Notes: generated from the letters alone by a model not told the origin. Positions 41,877 to 51,005 are shown, counted from the stretch's first letter. The stretch: DNA of 64,000 nt from Bradyrhizobium semiaridum (GCF_020329505.1 NZ_JAGKJJ010000008.1:1-64000); one strand, 5' to 3'. A program made the numbers and translations.

Positions 41877-42662
41877 ATGAACGTCGTCGCAGGCAACGGC
41901 ACCGAGATCCCGGCGATCGGGCTCGGCACATGGGAATTGCGCGGGCGCACCTGCGCGCGGATCGTCGAGCAGGCGCTGCGGCTCGGCTATCGCCACATCG
42001 ACACGGCGCAGATCTACGACAATGAGCGTGAGGTCGGCGAGGGGATGCGCGCCTCCGGCGTCAGGCGCGACGACATCTTCGTCACCACCAAGGTCTGGAC
42101 CACGCATTTCCGGCCTGGTGATCTCGAGCGCTCGGCCAAGGAGAGCCTGGTGCGGCTGCGCATGACCGAGATCGACCTGCTGTTGCTGCACTGGCCCAAC
42201 CCGCAAGTGCCGCTGGCGGAGACGCTCGGCGCACTGGCCAAGGTCAAGCGGGCGGGCCTGGCGCGCTCCATCGGCGTCTCGAACTTTGGCGTGGCGCTGA
42301 TCGAGGAGGCGGTGGCGGCCTGTCCTGAGCCGCTCGCCTGCGACCAGATCGAGTACCATCCCTATCTCGACCAGGCCGACGTGATTGAGGCCTGCGCGCG
42401 CCACGGCCTCGCCTTCGTCGCCTACAGCCCGATCGCCAAGGGGCGGGTCAAGGGCGACCGCGTGCTGGCGCGGATCGGCGACCGCTACCGCAAGACGGCC
42501 GCCCAGGTCTGCTTGCGCTGGCTGGTGCAGCAGAATGTGTCCGCCATCCCGCGCACCGCGAAGCTGGAGCGGTTGCAGGAGAACATCGACATTTTCGATT
42601 TCGAGCTTTCTGGCGAGGACATGCAGGAGATCTCCGCCATCGCCGGCGCCAAGCCGCGATGA
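41877..42662 (+). CDS. Aldo/keto reductase (2,5-diketogluconate reductase type)
   Basis: 261 residues, the shorter DkgA/DkgB length. The catalytic tetrad is visible: Asp and Tyr in YRHIDTAQIYDNE, Lys in VTTKVW and His in LLLHWPNP. GVSNFG and IPRTAKLERLQENIDIFDFEL bind NADPH. It reduces a carbonyl compound with NADPH in the cytosol; the physiological substrate cannot be told. It lies 62 bp after the peroxidase gene and may be transcribed on its own. Confidence 0.92.
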   Translation: MNVVAGNGTEIPAIGLGTWELRGRTCARIVEQALRLGYRHIDTAQIYDNEREVGEGMRASGVRRDDIFVTTKVWTTHFRPGDLERSAKESLVRLRMTEIDLLLLHWPNPQVPLAETLGALAKVKRAGLARSIGVSNFGVALIEEAVAACPEPLACDQIEYHPYLDQADVIEACARHGLAFVAYSPIAKGRVKGDRVLARIGDRYRKTAAQVCLRWLVQQNVSAIPRTAKLERLQENIDIFDFELSGEDMQEISAIAGAKPR

Positions 42663-42822
42663 TGCGGCGCTTTTGTCCCGTTCGGAAGGCCGCGACACGG
42701 ATTTGTGGATCGTGCTAAGGCCGCCGGGCCGATCCGCATCTCGCGCCGAAACGGGATTGAGGCGGACTGGCCCCGACCGCTATTGTGGGAGACGGGGAGA
42801 CATCACGACGTGATCGAGTGGG

Positions 42823-43710
42823 ATGAAATTCCGGCCAAACGCGGATCTGATGGCGTCGGTGCTCGTGCACCTGCTGCTGCTCGCGCTGATTTTGCTGTTC
42901 TCCGAGGTGCATCAGTTCGATCCTGTCGCCGCTGACACGGTGCCGGTCGAGGTCGTGACGCCGCAGGAGGTCGCCGAGGTCCAGCAGGATCCTGCGCCCG
43001 CGCCGAGCCCATCGCCTAGTCCCGAGCTGCAACTGCCTTCGCTCGACAAGCCGGCCGAGACGGCCAAGCCGGAGGTGGCTGCGCCAGCACCTGCGCCCCC
43101 GCCGCAGCCTGAACAGAAGCAGGCGACCCCACCGCCGCCGAAACCAAGTCCGCCGCCGCAGCGCGCGGCCGCCGAGCCGCCGCCAGCAGTTCAAACGCCG
43201 CAGACGCCGCCGGCACCGCAGCCGACGGTGCAGCAACCGCCGCCCGCGCCATCGGCCTACAGGCCGCCGGAGCCTGACCTCACGGTCAAGTACAACGTCC
43301 TGCTCGGCTTGCCGCCCGATATCGCGGCGCCGACGTCGGCCGCCGCGCCGTCGAGCAATGAGGGCGGCAAGGACAGTTTCGACGCGCCGGCCACCGAGAA
43401 GGCCGATGTCGGCTCCGGCGTGGCCGCCGAATTCCGCCGCCATTTGCGCAGCTGCATGAAGCGTCCGGCGCAGCTGAGCACCAGCGACGAAGTCAGGGTC
43501 AAGCTGCGCGTGTTCATGACGCCGGACGGCAGGCTCGCAGCGGCCCCGCAGCTGATCGAGGCCTCCGCGTCGGCGAAGGGCCCGCTGCTGCTGCAAAGCG
43601 CCACCAGCGCGCTGCAGGCCTGTCAGCCCTATGCGATGCTGCCGCGGGATCGCTACGGCGAATGGAAAGTGCTCGACCTCGATTTCACCCCGCGCGATTT
43701 CGCGTCGTAG
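42823..43710 (+). CDS. TonB/TolA-like envelope protein
   Basis: 295 residues. One N-terminal membrane span (ADLMASVLVHLLLLALILLF) is followed by a long periplasmic Pro/Ala/Gln-rich linker (residues about 45-150, with repeated PPP and APAP stretches), and then a folded C-terminal domain (AEFRRHLRSCMKRPAQLSTSDEVRVKLRVFMTPDGRL...). This layout is that of TonB- or TolA-type energy-transducing proteins. No ExbBD or TolQR genes adjoin it, so the partner is unknown. The ATG at 42823 is preceded by GAGTGGG. Confidence 0.8.
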   Translation: MKFRPNADLMASVLVHLLLLALILLFSEVHQFDPVAADTVPVEVVTPQEVAEVQQDPAPAPSPSPSPELQLPSLDKPAETAKPEVAAPAPAPPPQPEQKQATPPPPKPSPPPQRAAAEPPPAVQTPQTPPAPQPTVQQPPPAPSAYRPPEPDLTVKYNVLLGLPPDIAAPTSAAAPSSNEGGKDSFDAPATEKADVGSGVAAEFRRHLRSCMKRPAQLSTSDEVRVKLRVFMTPDGRLAAAPQLIEASASAKGPLLLQSATSALQACQPYAMLPRDRYGEWKVLDLDFTPRDFAS

Positions 43711-44086
43711 GGCAGGGCCGTCGCCTTGGGCAGTCGGCCACGCCCCATAGCTCGCCATGCCCGGGCTTTGGGCGAGGGTCTCGGCGCGATTTCGGAATAA
43801 TGGAATAGTGCAGCTGAGTTGCCCGACATGTCAAACCGTCTTGTTGCAGTGCCAACAGCCGCCGGGCTCCTTTGCATGGGGTTGTTCTTCGATATTTGGG
43901 AACCTTACGCCCGGGACTTAGGCAACTTAGCCAAATGAGCGTTTCCGGGTACGTTCCTGCGCCCAAACAAAAGATTGTCCTCGCTTTCGGTGAAACGGGA
44001 GTGCACTTTCCATCGAGCGGCACATGGCGATCATCGGTGACAGAGAGACCAATCGCGCTCCTGCCCAATGCGACAGGGAGGACGTC
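43711..44086. other. Intergenic region without a convincing gene
   Basis: 376 bp between the TonB-like gene and the small membrane protein at 44087. Short frames exist, but none has a good start, codon use like the neighbours or a known motif. A GC-poorer stretch (tcgatatttgggaaccttacg) may hold a promoter for the downstream small ORFs; no clear -35/-10 pair was found. Confidence 0.5.
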
Positions 44087-44203
44087 ATGATTCACCGGCC
44101 CGACCTCGATTCATACTCTCTCCCGGCGCGCATCTGTCTTGGCGTGGCGATCTTCAGTGCGGCGCTGCTCGTCGCTGCGGTGAGCGCCTTCGTGCTGGCG
44201 TAG
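44087..44203 (+). CDS. Putative 38-residue membrane protein
   Basis: Short frame, with MIHRPDLDSYSLPARI followed by a membrane span CLGVAIFSAALLVAAVSAFVLA. The ATG is preceded by AGGGAGGACGTC, an excellent ribosome binding site. Charged soluble N-terminus and a C-terminal span that runs to the last residue suggest a tail-anchored small membrane protein. No family recognised. A second short hydrophobic frame begins 6 bases after its stop. Confidence 0.55.
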   Translation: MIHRPDLDSYSLPARICLGVAIFSAALLVAAVSAFVLA

Positions 44204-44208
44204 GCCGC

Positions 44209-44301
44209 GTGCGGGGCCCGGTCGTCGGAGAGCTGCTTTATCGAGCCAGCATCGTCTGTCTGTCGCCCCTCGCCATCGCGGTGATTGTTCTGTTCATGTA
44301 G
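44209..44301 (+). CDS. Possible second small membrane peptide
   Basis: 30 codons from GTG: MRGPVVGELLYRAS then a hydrophobic stretch IVCLSPLAIAVIVLFM to the stop. No ribosome binding site of its own, but it starts 6 bases after the preceding small ORF, so it could be read by reinitiation. The layout mirrors the first peptide: short polar head and a span to the last residue. Evidence is weak. Confidence 0.3.
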   Translation: MRGPVVGELLYRASIVCLSPLAIAVIVLFM

Positions 44302-44317
44302 TTTGTGGCACGGAGTG

Positions 44318-44403
44318 CGTAGCCCGGATGGAGCACAGCGCAATCCGGGGTGCCGCCGCCGAGAGATTGTCCCCCGATTGCGCTGCGCTCCATCCGGGCT
44401 ACG
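44318..44403. repeat. Palindromic intergenic repeat, family E
   Basis: Long inverted repeat: cgtagcccggatggagca with gcgcaatccggg on the left (44318-44349), and its near-complement cccgattgcgctgcg with ctccatccgggctacg on the right (44373-44403), 23-bp spacer. From memory this unit is widespread in Bradyrhizobium and related genomes. It separates the small ORFs from the convergent DUF599 gene. Confidence 0.75.
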
Positions 44404-44454
44404 GAACTGCGCGAGAGGATGGCTCTCGTAAGAACGGGACGAGCGAGACGAGAT

Positions 44455-45132
44455 TCAGCTCCCCATCGCCTGCCAGGCATTCGAGGCGAACTGGCGGCGC
44501 CAGATCACGATCACCACCGCGGCGGTGGTGACAAACAGCACCCATGGGCTGATGAACCAGCCGAGATAGGCGAGTGCGAAGAAGAACGCGCGCTGGCCGC
44601 GGTTGAAGTGCTGGCCGGCATTCTCGAACACCCGCGTGGTGCGGATCACATGCGCCTCCGCGGCCGGTGTGTCGCGCTCGTTCGCCGGCGGCATCGCGCC
44701 GAACAGGATCGCGACATAGTTGAACAGACGGTACGCCCAGGCGAACTTGAAGAAGGTGTAGATGAAGATCAGAATCAGCCCGACGCATTTCACCTCCCAC
44801 AGTGCGGGCGAAGGACTGAGATTGAACGGCAGCGCGCCGAGCACGGCGATCGCATCGCTGGTAGCGCGCAGCAAGGTCAGCCCGCCGCCAATCGCGATCA
44901 GACTGGTGGAGGCGAAGAACGCGGTGCCGTTCTGCAGTGAGGCCATGATCTGCATGTCGACCATCCGCGCGTCGCGGTTGAGCAGGTTGCGGACCCAGAT
45001 CTCGCGATAGAGATGCATGCGGGCCGACAGGCTGTCGCGGCCATAGGCGGTGCGTTCCAGCGTGAGGGCGTAGACCAGCCATTCCAGCGCGAAGAAGCCG
45101 ACCGCTGCGGCATCGACCCAATAGCCCGTCAT
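44455..45132 (-). CDS. DUF599 family membrane protein
   Basis: 225 residues from the ATG at 45132, after AAGGAAGGCAAC; the 10 extra codons upstream include that binding site. Four or five membrane spans (AAAVGFFALEWLVYAL, FASTSLIAIGGGLTLL, VGLILIFIYTFFKFAWAYRLFNYVAILFGA, FFALAYLGWFISPWVLFVTTAAVVIVIW). Family blocks LYREIWVRNLLNRDARMVDMQIMASLQNGTAFFAST and ENAGQHFNRGQRAFFFALAYL match DUF599. The role is unknown. It is divergent from the GST gene, 116 bp away. Confidence 0.85.
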   Translation of the reverse strand: MTGYWVDAAAVGFFALEWLVYALTLERTAYGRDSLSARMHLYREIWVRNLLNRDARMVDMQIMASLQNGTAFFASTSLIAIGGGLTLLRATSDAIAVLGALPFNLSPSPALWEVKCVGLILIFIYTFFKFAWAYRLFNYVAILFGAMPPANERDTPAAEAHVIRTTRVFENAGQHFNRGQRAFFFALAYLGWFISPWVLFVTTAAVVIVIWRRQFASNAWQAMGS

Positions 45133-45248
45133 GTTGCCTTCCTTCGAATGCGCCGTGGCCAAACACCCGCGTCAGTCCCGCGTGATGTACAGGTTGAACG
45201 CGTGCAATGCACTATGGCAAGGTACGGCTCCCAACAGGATTCTCCGGC

Positions 45249-45905
45249 ATGCTGCAGCTCGTGATCGGCAACAAGAACTATTCGTCCTGGTCGATGCGGC
45301 CGTGGCTCGCGCTGCGGGCCAACAACATCCCGTTCGAGGAAGTCTTCATTCCGCTCTACACGGATGACAAGGCGGACAAGGAGCGCATCCTCAGCTTGAG
45401 CAAGGCCGGCAAGGTGCCGACGCTGGTGGATGGCGATGTCACGGTCTGGGACTCGCTGGCGATCATCGAATATCTCGCCGAGAAGTTTCCGGACAAGAAG
45501 CTGTGGCCCGCCGACCGCGCCGCACGTGCCCATGCCCGCGCGATCTCGGCGGAGATGCATTCCGGCTTCGGGCCGCTGCGCAGCGAATGCGGCATGAACC
45601 TGCACCGGCCGATCCGCGCCGTGGCGCTGTCCGACGACGCCAAAGCCAATATCGCGCGCATCCAGGACATCTGGGCCGATTGCCATGCGCGCTACGGCCG
45701 GCAGGGGGCGTTCCTGTTCGGCGACTTCTCCGCGGCAGACGCCATGTACGCGCCGGTAGTGCATCGCTTCCGCACCTATGCCATTCCGGTGAAGCCGGAA
45801 GCGCAGCCCTATGTCGACGCCATGATGGCGCTGCCGGCGTTCCAGGAATGGACCCGTGACGGCCTGGCCGAGACGCTGCGGATCGGCCGCTTTGAGGACG
45901 CCTGA
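45249..45905 (+). CDS. Glutathione S-transferase
   Basis: 218 residues from ATG 45249; the 14 codons before it are not conserved in the family pattern. Thioredoxin-like N-domain with NKNYSSWSMRPWLAL, where the Ser of YSSWS is the usual activating residue. GKVPTLVDGDVTVWDSLAIIEYLAEKFPDKKLWP is the glutathione-binding region, and an all-helical C-domain follows. It conjugates or reduces electrophiles with glutathione in the cytosol. The subgroup resembles YfcF/zeta-like forms; the exact substrate is unknown. Confidence 0.92.
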   Translation: MLQLVIGNKNYSSWSMRPWLALRANNIPFEEVFIPLYTDDKADKERILSLSKAGKVPTLVDGDVTVWDSLAIIEYLAEKFPDKKLWPADRAARAHARAISAEMHSGFGPLRSECGMNLHRPIRAVALSDDAKANIARIQDIWADCHARYGRQGAFLFGDFSAADAMYAPVVHRFRTYAIPVKPEAQPYVDAMMALPAFQEWTRDGLAETLRIGRFEDA

Positions 45906-46017
45906 CGCCACGGCGCTGATTGTGACCGCGGCTGTCCGGATCGCGCCTTGACGGCGGCCGGCAATGGCGTCTCAATCCGGCGGCGATCTGGTGCAATGCG
46001 CTGCGAAAGGGCTCGCG

Positions 46018-46386
46018 ATGGGCATTCTTGATTCCTTTGAAAACTCGCCGGAGCTGAAGGGCATCCTTGGTCAGCTCGGCACTGCGGTGCTCCCGGCGGT
46101 GCTCGGCGAAGTGTTGGGCAATGGTGGCCAGGGCGGGCTGTCGGCAATCGTCGCCAGGCTCGAGCGGGCCGGCCTCGGCGAGCAGGTCAAATCGTGGATC
46201 GGCACCGGCCAGAACCTGCCGATCACGGCCGAGCAGCTCCAGCAGGTGCTCGGCAGCGATACGGTCAAGCAGCTGGCCGCCAAGTTCGGCATTCCGATCG
46301 ACCAGCTCTCCCAGGTGCTGGCCCAGCAGCTCCCGGCCGCGGTCGACCATGCGAGCCCCGACGGTAGGCTGCCGCACACCGCCTGA
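46018..46386 (+). CDS. YidB family protein (DUF937)
   Basis: 122 residues from the ATG at 46018, with AAAGGG six bases upstream; the in-frame ATG at 45964 is less likely. Typical features: N-terminal MGILDSFENSPELKGILGQLG, a Gly-rich middle (EVLGNGGQGGLSAIVARLERAGLG), SWIGTGQNLPITAEQLQQVLGSDTVKQLAAKFGI and HASPDGRLP at the end. Small helical proteins of unknown role. Monocistronic context. Confidence 0.85.
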   Translation: MGILDSFENSPELKGILGQLGTAVLPAVLGEVLGNGGQGGLSAIVARLERAGLGEQVKSWIGTGQNLPITAEQLQQVLGSDTVKQLAAKFGIPIDQLSQVLAQQLPAAVDHASPDGRLPHTA

Positions 46387-46614
46387 GCCGATGGAACCCG
46401 AGGGTTGCAGGGCGGGCGCGGCCAATTTCAGTCTGGCACGCAATTTGCTCCGTATCGCTCTGAAAAACCTGCAAAAACTGCAACTTCGCCATGTCCCGAT
46501 CCTGCTGGATTTCGGGCGCTCGGCTGTGCTAGGTTGTCACAGGGTTCTGAAATGCCGGTGCAAGCTGAGGGACAGCACGCTCACGCCGGTAATCTCGAAA
46601 AAATGGAGAGGGCG

Positions 46615-46806
46615 TTGAAGCATAAGTACTCCGTTGGAGAGACGGTCTATTTCACCGCCAGCAATGTGGCGCGTCCTGCCGCGAGCGGCACCTACCAGGT
46701 GATCCGGCTGCTGCCGATCGACGGCGACGATTGCCTGTACCGGATCAAGAGCTCGACCGAAGCTTTCGAACGCGTGGCCAAGGAGAGCCAGCTCGTGCTG
46801 TCCTGA
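46615..46806 (+). CDS. Small conserved-type protein, SH3-like
   Basis: 63 residues if TTG at 46615 is used, which has GGAG six bases upstream; ATG at 46603 (4 codons more) is the alternative, and ATG at 46552 would add an unlike Gln/His-rich tail. The sequence KHKYSVGETVYFTASNVARPAASGTYQVIRLLPIDGDDCLYRIKSSTEAFERVAKESQL looks like a compact beta-barrel, and I recall similar short proteins in Rhizobiales without known role. Confidence 0.6.
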   Translation: MKHKYSVGETVYFTASNVARPAASGTYQVIRLLPIDGDDCLYRIKSSTEAFERVAKESQLVLS

Positions 46807-46954
46807 TGGACCCGGAGCGCAAGCCGGCGGGTGGGGCGGTTCCGCCCCGGCCGCCGTCAAAAGGCCCCGTTCGCGGACCCATTCTGCTGAAGGTTGAATG
46901 CCGGATGACGGTGTTCGCCGCCGCCGTTTGTGCTTACGCTAAGGGACATTGCGC

Positions 46955-47917
46955 ATGAATTGGTCGAATTGGGCTTCCTCACTGGATCAAATCTGGCGCT
47001 CGCCGACCTTCCCGACCTGGCTGACACTCGCCGCGGCAGCTTTCTTCGGAATTGTCGTGCTGGTCACGCTGTTGCGTGCGGAGAAATCCGTCGCCAACGG
47101 CGCGCTGACCGTCATCACGCTGCTGTCGATCGCGGTGGCGGTCGCAGCGACCATTCGCGGCTTCACGCCGGGCGGGCAGGGCGCGTCCGCCGAGCTGCGC
47201 ACAGCGCAGGCGACCGGGCAGACGGTGGCGGCGCTCGCCTGCGTCGACGATCTCGCCGGGGATGCCGTCCTCAATGCCTGCGAGAAGGTGCTGTTCGGCT
47301 CGGCCGACACCGCCGCGGCCGCGGTCAGCTATGCCGCGTCCCAGATCTCGCGCCTGACCGCGTTCGGCGACCTCGCGACCGCCGAACGCAATTCGACCAC
47401 CGAGCTGCAGGCGCTGCGCCGCGCCATCGAGCATGATCGTTACGGTCTGATGGCCTACGTGCTGATGGCGCGCGACCGTTGCACGCCGACCGCGTGCCCC
47501 GCCTTCCGCTCGCTCGGCGACAACCACCAGGTGATCGCCAACATGAACGAGCGCACCTACGAGAACCTGATCACCCGCTACACGGCGTCATGGAATGCGC
47601 CGGCAACGCAGCCGTCGGCCGCCGGTCTCGTCGCAGCGCTGCCGCCGTCGATGCCGACGGGCAAGCCGACCAATGCCGAGTTTCCGAGCGCGTCGTCGAC
47701 GCCGCCGGTCAGCATCATGACGCCCGAACCGGCGAGGCCGTCGGCAGCCGCCGCGCCGGCTCCGGCCGCGCGCGCGCCGGGCCCGCCGCCGGCCGTTGCG
47801 GCGGCCAAGCGGCCGCCGGCGCCGAAGCGCCCGGTCCAGATCGCGCCGCCGCCGCCGGCTGCACCCGCCGCCGCGGTTCCCGCGGCGAGCGCACCGGCTG
47901 CCGCCAGCGAGGAATAG
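46955..47917 (+). CDS. Membrane protein with periplasmic, Pro/Ala-rich tail
   Basis: 320 residues from the ATG at 46955. Two N-terminal spans (TWLTLAAAAFFGIVVLVTLL, GALTVITLLSIAVAVAATIRGF), a folded region of about residues 75-205 with a Cys set (ACVDD, NACEK, RCTPTACPAF), then a low-complexity tail rich in Pro and Ala. The domain is not recognised. Disulfide-type Cys residues argue for a periplasmic location. It is transcribed with or just before the DUF1489 gene. Confidence 0.75.
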   Translation: MNWSNWASSLDQIWRSPTFPTWLTLAAAAFFGIVVLVTLLRAEKSVANGALTVITLLSIAVAVAATIRGFTPGGQGASAELRTAQATGQTVAALACVDDLAGDAVLNACEKVLFGSADTAAAAVSYAASQISRLTAFGDLATAERNSTTELQALRRAIEHDRYGLMAYVLMARDRCTPTACPAFRSLGDNHQVIANMNERTYENLITRYTASWNAPATQPSAAGLVAALPPSMPTGKPTNAEFPSASSTPPVSIMTPEPARPSAAAAPAPAARAPGPPPAVAAAKRPPAPKRPVQIAPPPPAAPAAAVPAASAPAAASEE

Positions 47918-48021
47918 GCGCGCCGGCGTCAACGCCACCGCGCGTTTCCGACGTCACCGATATCCACCGCTGCGTGGTGCGCTCCCTTTTCAAAGGGCGC
48001 GCCGGCCGTTACATCCGGCCC

Positions 48022-48462
48022 ATGCCGCTTCATCTCATCAAGCTTGCCGTCGGTTGCGACTCGGTCAAGGAACTCAAGGGCTGGGTCGCCGAACGGATGG
48101 CGACCGCGAAGAAAAAAGGCCTGCCGCTCCGTCACGTCCACATCACGCGGATGACGCCGAAGCGCGAGGAGGAGATTCTCGCCGGCGGCTCGCTCTACTG
48201 GGTGATCCGCGGCGAGATCGCCGCGCGCGAGAAGATCATCGCGATCGAGCCGTTCCGCGACAAGGACGGCATCGGACGCTGCCGCATCGTGATGCAGCCC
48301 AAGGTGATCGCGGTCTCGCCGCGGCCGATGCGCCCGTTCCAGGGCTGGCGCTACCTGACGGCGGACTCCGCGCCGTCAGACCTCACCAAATCCAGCGTCG
48401 CCAGCGTGGCCTCGATGCCGGAACCGATGCGCCGCGAGCTGCGCGATCTCGGGCTGCTCTAG
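48022..48462 (+). CDS. DUF1489 family protein
   Basis: 146 residues from the ATG at 48022. Family blocks LHLIKLAVGCDSVKELKGWV, HVHITRMTPKREEEILAGGSLYWVIRG, CRIVMQPKVIAVSPRPMRPFQGWRYL and MPEPMRRELRDLGLL are complete. DUF1489 proteins are small soluble alphaproteobacterial proteins of unknown function. It follows the Pro-rich membrane protein by 104 bp. The longer open frame upstream is a shadow of that gene. Confidence 0.88.
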   Translation: MPLHLIKLAVGCDSVKELKGWVAERMATAKKKGLPLRHVHITRMTPKREEEILAGGSLYWVIRGEIAAREKIIAIEPFRDKDGIGRCRIVMQPKVIAVSPRPMRPFQGWRYLTADSAPSDLTKSSVASVASMPEPMRRELRDLGLL

Positions 48463-48651
48463 ATTGTAGTCTCGCGCAGGATCCGGCTGGTAGCGTCGTT
48501 GAGGTTGGACTGGCCCTTGACGTTGATCGCGATCGGAAGTTGCTCGTCTGCCGATCAAGGATCGCAAGCAGGCGCCTGTAGATGTCCCACTGCAGTCCGA
48601 GCAGCCGGCGCCGCAGGTGGTGGGCGCGCTGCAGAATGCGATATCGCAGTC

Positions 48652-49503
48652 CTACACCGCGATATTGTCGATCAGGCGGGTGGTGCCGAGCTTCGCCGCC
48701 ACCAGCATCCGCATCGGCCCATCCTTGAGCGAGTTGATCGGCGCCAGCGTGGCGGCATGGCGAACCTCGAGATAGTCGAGCACGAAACCGGCCTGCGTGA
48801 TCGCCGCGGCGCCGGCGGCCATCGCGCTTGTCGTGTTTTCACCGGCGCGCAGGCGGGCGGCGGTGTCCTTCATCACCCGGTGCAGCGTGGGAGCGGTGCG
48901 CCGCTCCTCGGCTGACAGGTAGACGTTGCGCGAGGACATCGCGAGGCCATCGCGCTCGCGCACCGTCTTCGAGCCGATCACCTTGACGCCGAGGTCGAGG
49001 TCAGCCGCCATCTGGGTGACGACGCGGAGCTGCTGAAAGTCCTTTTCGCCGAAGATCGCGACGTCGGGCCGGACTTGCGTGAACAGCTTGCCGACCACGG
49101 TGGCGACGCCGCCGAAGAAATGCGGCCGGAAGCGATCCTCGAGCCCGGCGGTGGCCGGCCCTTCCGGCACGATCCGCGTCGCAAAGCCTTCCGGATACAT
49201 CGCCGTCACATCGGGGTGCCAGATCAGCTCGACATTCTCGGCGGCGAGCTTGGCGACGTCTTCCTTCCACGTGCGCGGATACGAACCGAAATCCTCGGTC
49301 GGAGCGAACTGCGTCGGATTGACGAAGATCGAGACCACGACGCGCTGTGCACGGCGCCTGGCTTGGCGCACCAGCGAGACATGGCCGTCATGCAGGGCGC
49401 CCATGGTTGGGACCAGCGCGACGGTTGCCTTTCTGGCGCGCAGCGCGTCGACGGCGCGGCGAAGGGCAGGGACGGTGCGGACGACGGCAGGATTTCTCGG
49501 CAT
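48652..49503 (-). CDS. panC: Pantoate--beta-alanine ligase (pantothenate synthetase)
   Basis: 283 residues, normal length. HIGH-type motif in [18 protein letters not shown] near residue 32, FVNPTQF, and the [47 protein letters not shown] block with the KMSKS-like element. It joins pantoate and beta-alanine with ATP to make pantothenate, the precursor of CoA. No panB is next to it. It is convergent with the DUF1489 gene, 189 bp apart. Confidence 0.93.
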   Translation of the reverse strand: MPRNPAVVRTVPALRRAVDALRARKATVALVPTMGALHDGHVSLVRQARRRAQRVVVSIFVNPTQFAPTEDFGSYPRTWKEDVAKLAAENVELIWHPDVTAMYPEGFATRIVPEGPATAGLEDRFRPHFFGGVATVVGKLFTQVRPDVAIFGEKDFQQLRVVTQMAADLDLGVKVIGSKTVRERDGLAMSSRNVYLSAEERRTAPTLHRVMKDTAARLRAGENTTSAMAAGAAAITQAGFVLDYLEVRHAATLAPINSLKDGPMRMLVAAKLGTTRLIDNIAV

Positions 49504-49786
49504 CGGATCTCGGCTCGTGAGGCAAGTCAGGGGTGGGCGGGTTTGGCGTTCGGCGGGGAGCCGAGCTTACCAAGAGCGAACCGCAATCCGCAAACCGCGG
49601 TGTCGCGATCAGCTCTACCTGATGTCGCTCGCGCGCGGATCGGCCTCGCGCTGCCGCCGATCGACGCAGCCCTCGCGAGCGAGCGATTCATGATTAAGGA
49701 AGGCAGCGATTGAATTCCCGTCGCCGTGATGCATTTCACTTGACCATGTCCGCATGCGCTTTGAAGATACTGCCAAAGGTTGAGTC

Positions 49787-50710
49787 ATGTTAGTGCAGGC
49801 CAGTCAGGGACAGTCCGGCTCCGCACACGTCGTCGTGCTGGGGAACGAGAAGGGCGGTTCGGGAAAGTCGACCACCGCCCTGCATATCGCCGTCGCGCTC
49901 CTGAAGGCCGGACAGCGCGTCGCCAGCATCGATCTCGACTGCCGGCAGCAAAGCTTCACCCGCTACATCGGCAATCGCCGGGCCTGGGCGCAGCGCACCG
50001 GGCTCGATCTCGAACTGCCGGTGCACACCTGCATCAAATACGGCGAGACGATGCAGATCGCGGACAATGAGCAGGCCGAGTTCCAGCAATTCATGGAGGC
50101 GATCAGCGCGGTCGAGCGCGCCTGTGACTTCATCGTCATCGATACGCCCGGCTCGGACAGCTACCTGATGCGCCTTGCCCATTCGATGGCCGACACGCTG
50201 GTGACGCCGATCAACGACAGCTTCCTCGATTTCGACGTGCTGGGCACGCTCGATCCCGCGACCTACGCGGTGACCGGCGAGAGCCATTACGCGGAGATGG
50301 TCCGCGACACCAGGCGCAAGCGCCGCCAGCTCGACGGCGCCACCACCGACTGGATCGTGGTCCGCAACCGGTTGTCGATGCTCGGCTCGCGCAACAAGCA
50401 GCTGGTTGCCGACGGCCTCAAGCAGCTGTCGCTGCGGCTCGGCTTCCGCTCGGTCGACGGTTTTGCCGAGCGCGTGGTGTATCGCGAGTTCTTTCCGCGC
50501 GGCCTGACCGCGCTCGACGACATCGACGAGGCGACGCTCGGCACCCGCCCGAGCATGGGCCATGTCACCGCGCGGGAGGAGGTCATGGGCCTGTTGCGCC
50601 AACTCAAGCTGCCGCTCGACGAGCGCGGTCGGCGGCGGGCCGCCAACCGGGCCGAATGGTTCAGCCAGGTCGACAAGCCGCTCGAGGTTCACGATATCTT
50701 CGGCAGCTAG
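49787..50710 (+). CDS. mipZ: Division-plane positioning ATPase MipZ
   Basis: 307 residues of the ParA/MinD superfamily. Deviant Walker A GNEKGGSGKSTTALHI near residue 20, DLDCRQQSFTRYI, Walker B region FIVIDTPGSDSYLMRLAHSMADTLVTPINDSFLDFDVLG, and the MipZ-specific RNRLSMLGSRNKQ and C-terminal half. In Caulobacter and relatives it forms a gradient from ParB at the poles and keeps FtsZ at midcell. ATG at 49787 follows AAAGGTTGAGTC. Confidence 0.92.
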   Translation: MLVQASQGQSGSAHVVVLGNEKGGSGKSTTALHIAVALLKAGQRVASIDLDCRQQSFTRYIGNRRAWAQRTGLDLELPVHTCIKYGETMQIADNEQAEFQQFMEAISAVERACDFIVIDTPGSDSYLMRLAHSMADTLVTPINDSFLDFDVLGTLDPATYAVTGESHYAEMVRDTRRKRRQLDGATTDWIVVRNRLSMLGSRNKQLVADGLKQLSLRLGFRSVDGFAERVVYREFFPRGLTALDDIDEATLGTRPSMGHVTAREEVMGLLRQLKLPLDERGRRRAANRAEWFSQVDKPLEVHDIFGS

Positions 50711-50938
50711 CGGCCTGCCCGGCGTCCTGCCTCAAGGGATGACGATCGTCACTTCCGGGGGCTGGAGGCGCGCAGCTATGATCGAGCGGAACTTCCGGCT
50801 ATCTGCACGCGATGGGGCGGAACAAGGCGGCGTCCTTCCCGGTTCTTAGGCTACTGATCGAGCTGTTCCGGCTGAGTTCCAATTGAGGTGCCTTGATACC
50901 GCGGTCTCGCAGCATTGGCGGCAAATGCATAAAGGTTG

Positions 50939-51005
50939 TGTGCGACGCACAACGAACGTGCTGAAAAGTCCCAACTTTTAGACTTCCTGTCACGCCACCG
51001 TGACA
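50939..51005 (+). promoter_or_regulatory. Promoter region with two palindromes before the exported hydrolase
   Basis: TGTGC-GAC-GCACA (50939-50951) resembles the TGC-N3-GCA sites in front of the phasin gene at 56176. TGTCACG-CCAC-CGTGACA (50988-51005) is a perfect 7-base inverted repeat next to an AT-rich TATATT (51006-51011) that could be a -10. The remainder of the gap (50711-50938) shows no gene or repeat. Confidence 0.4.

Noticed and set aside
38524-41931. 1135-codon open frame on the - strand
   Set aside because: It is antisense to the phosphoesterase and peroxidase genes, is rich in Arg/Gly/Ala as GC-driven shadows are, and has no domain or leader.
43872-44090. 72-codon frame on the + strand before the small membrane ORF
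   Set aside because: Starts at TTG without a leader, mixed codon use, no motif, and overlaps the better supported ORF at 44087.
48463-48651. Possible gene relics between the DUF1489 and panC genes (INVKGQSNLNDATSRIL on the - strand, APVDVPLQSEQPAPQVVGAL on the + strand)
   Set aside because: Both read like protein but are under 40 residues, without start or a match I can name; they are kept only as a hint of decayed sequence.
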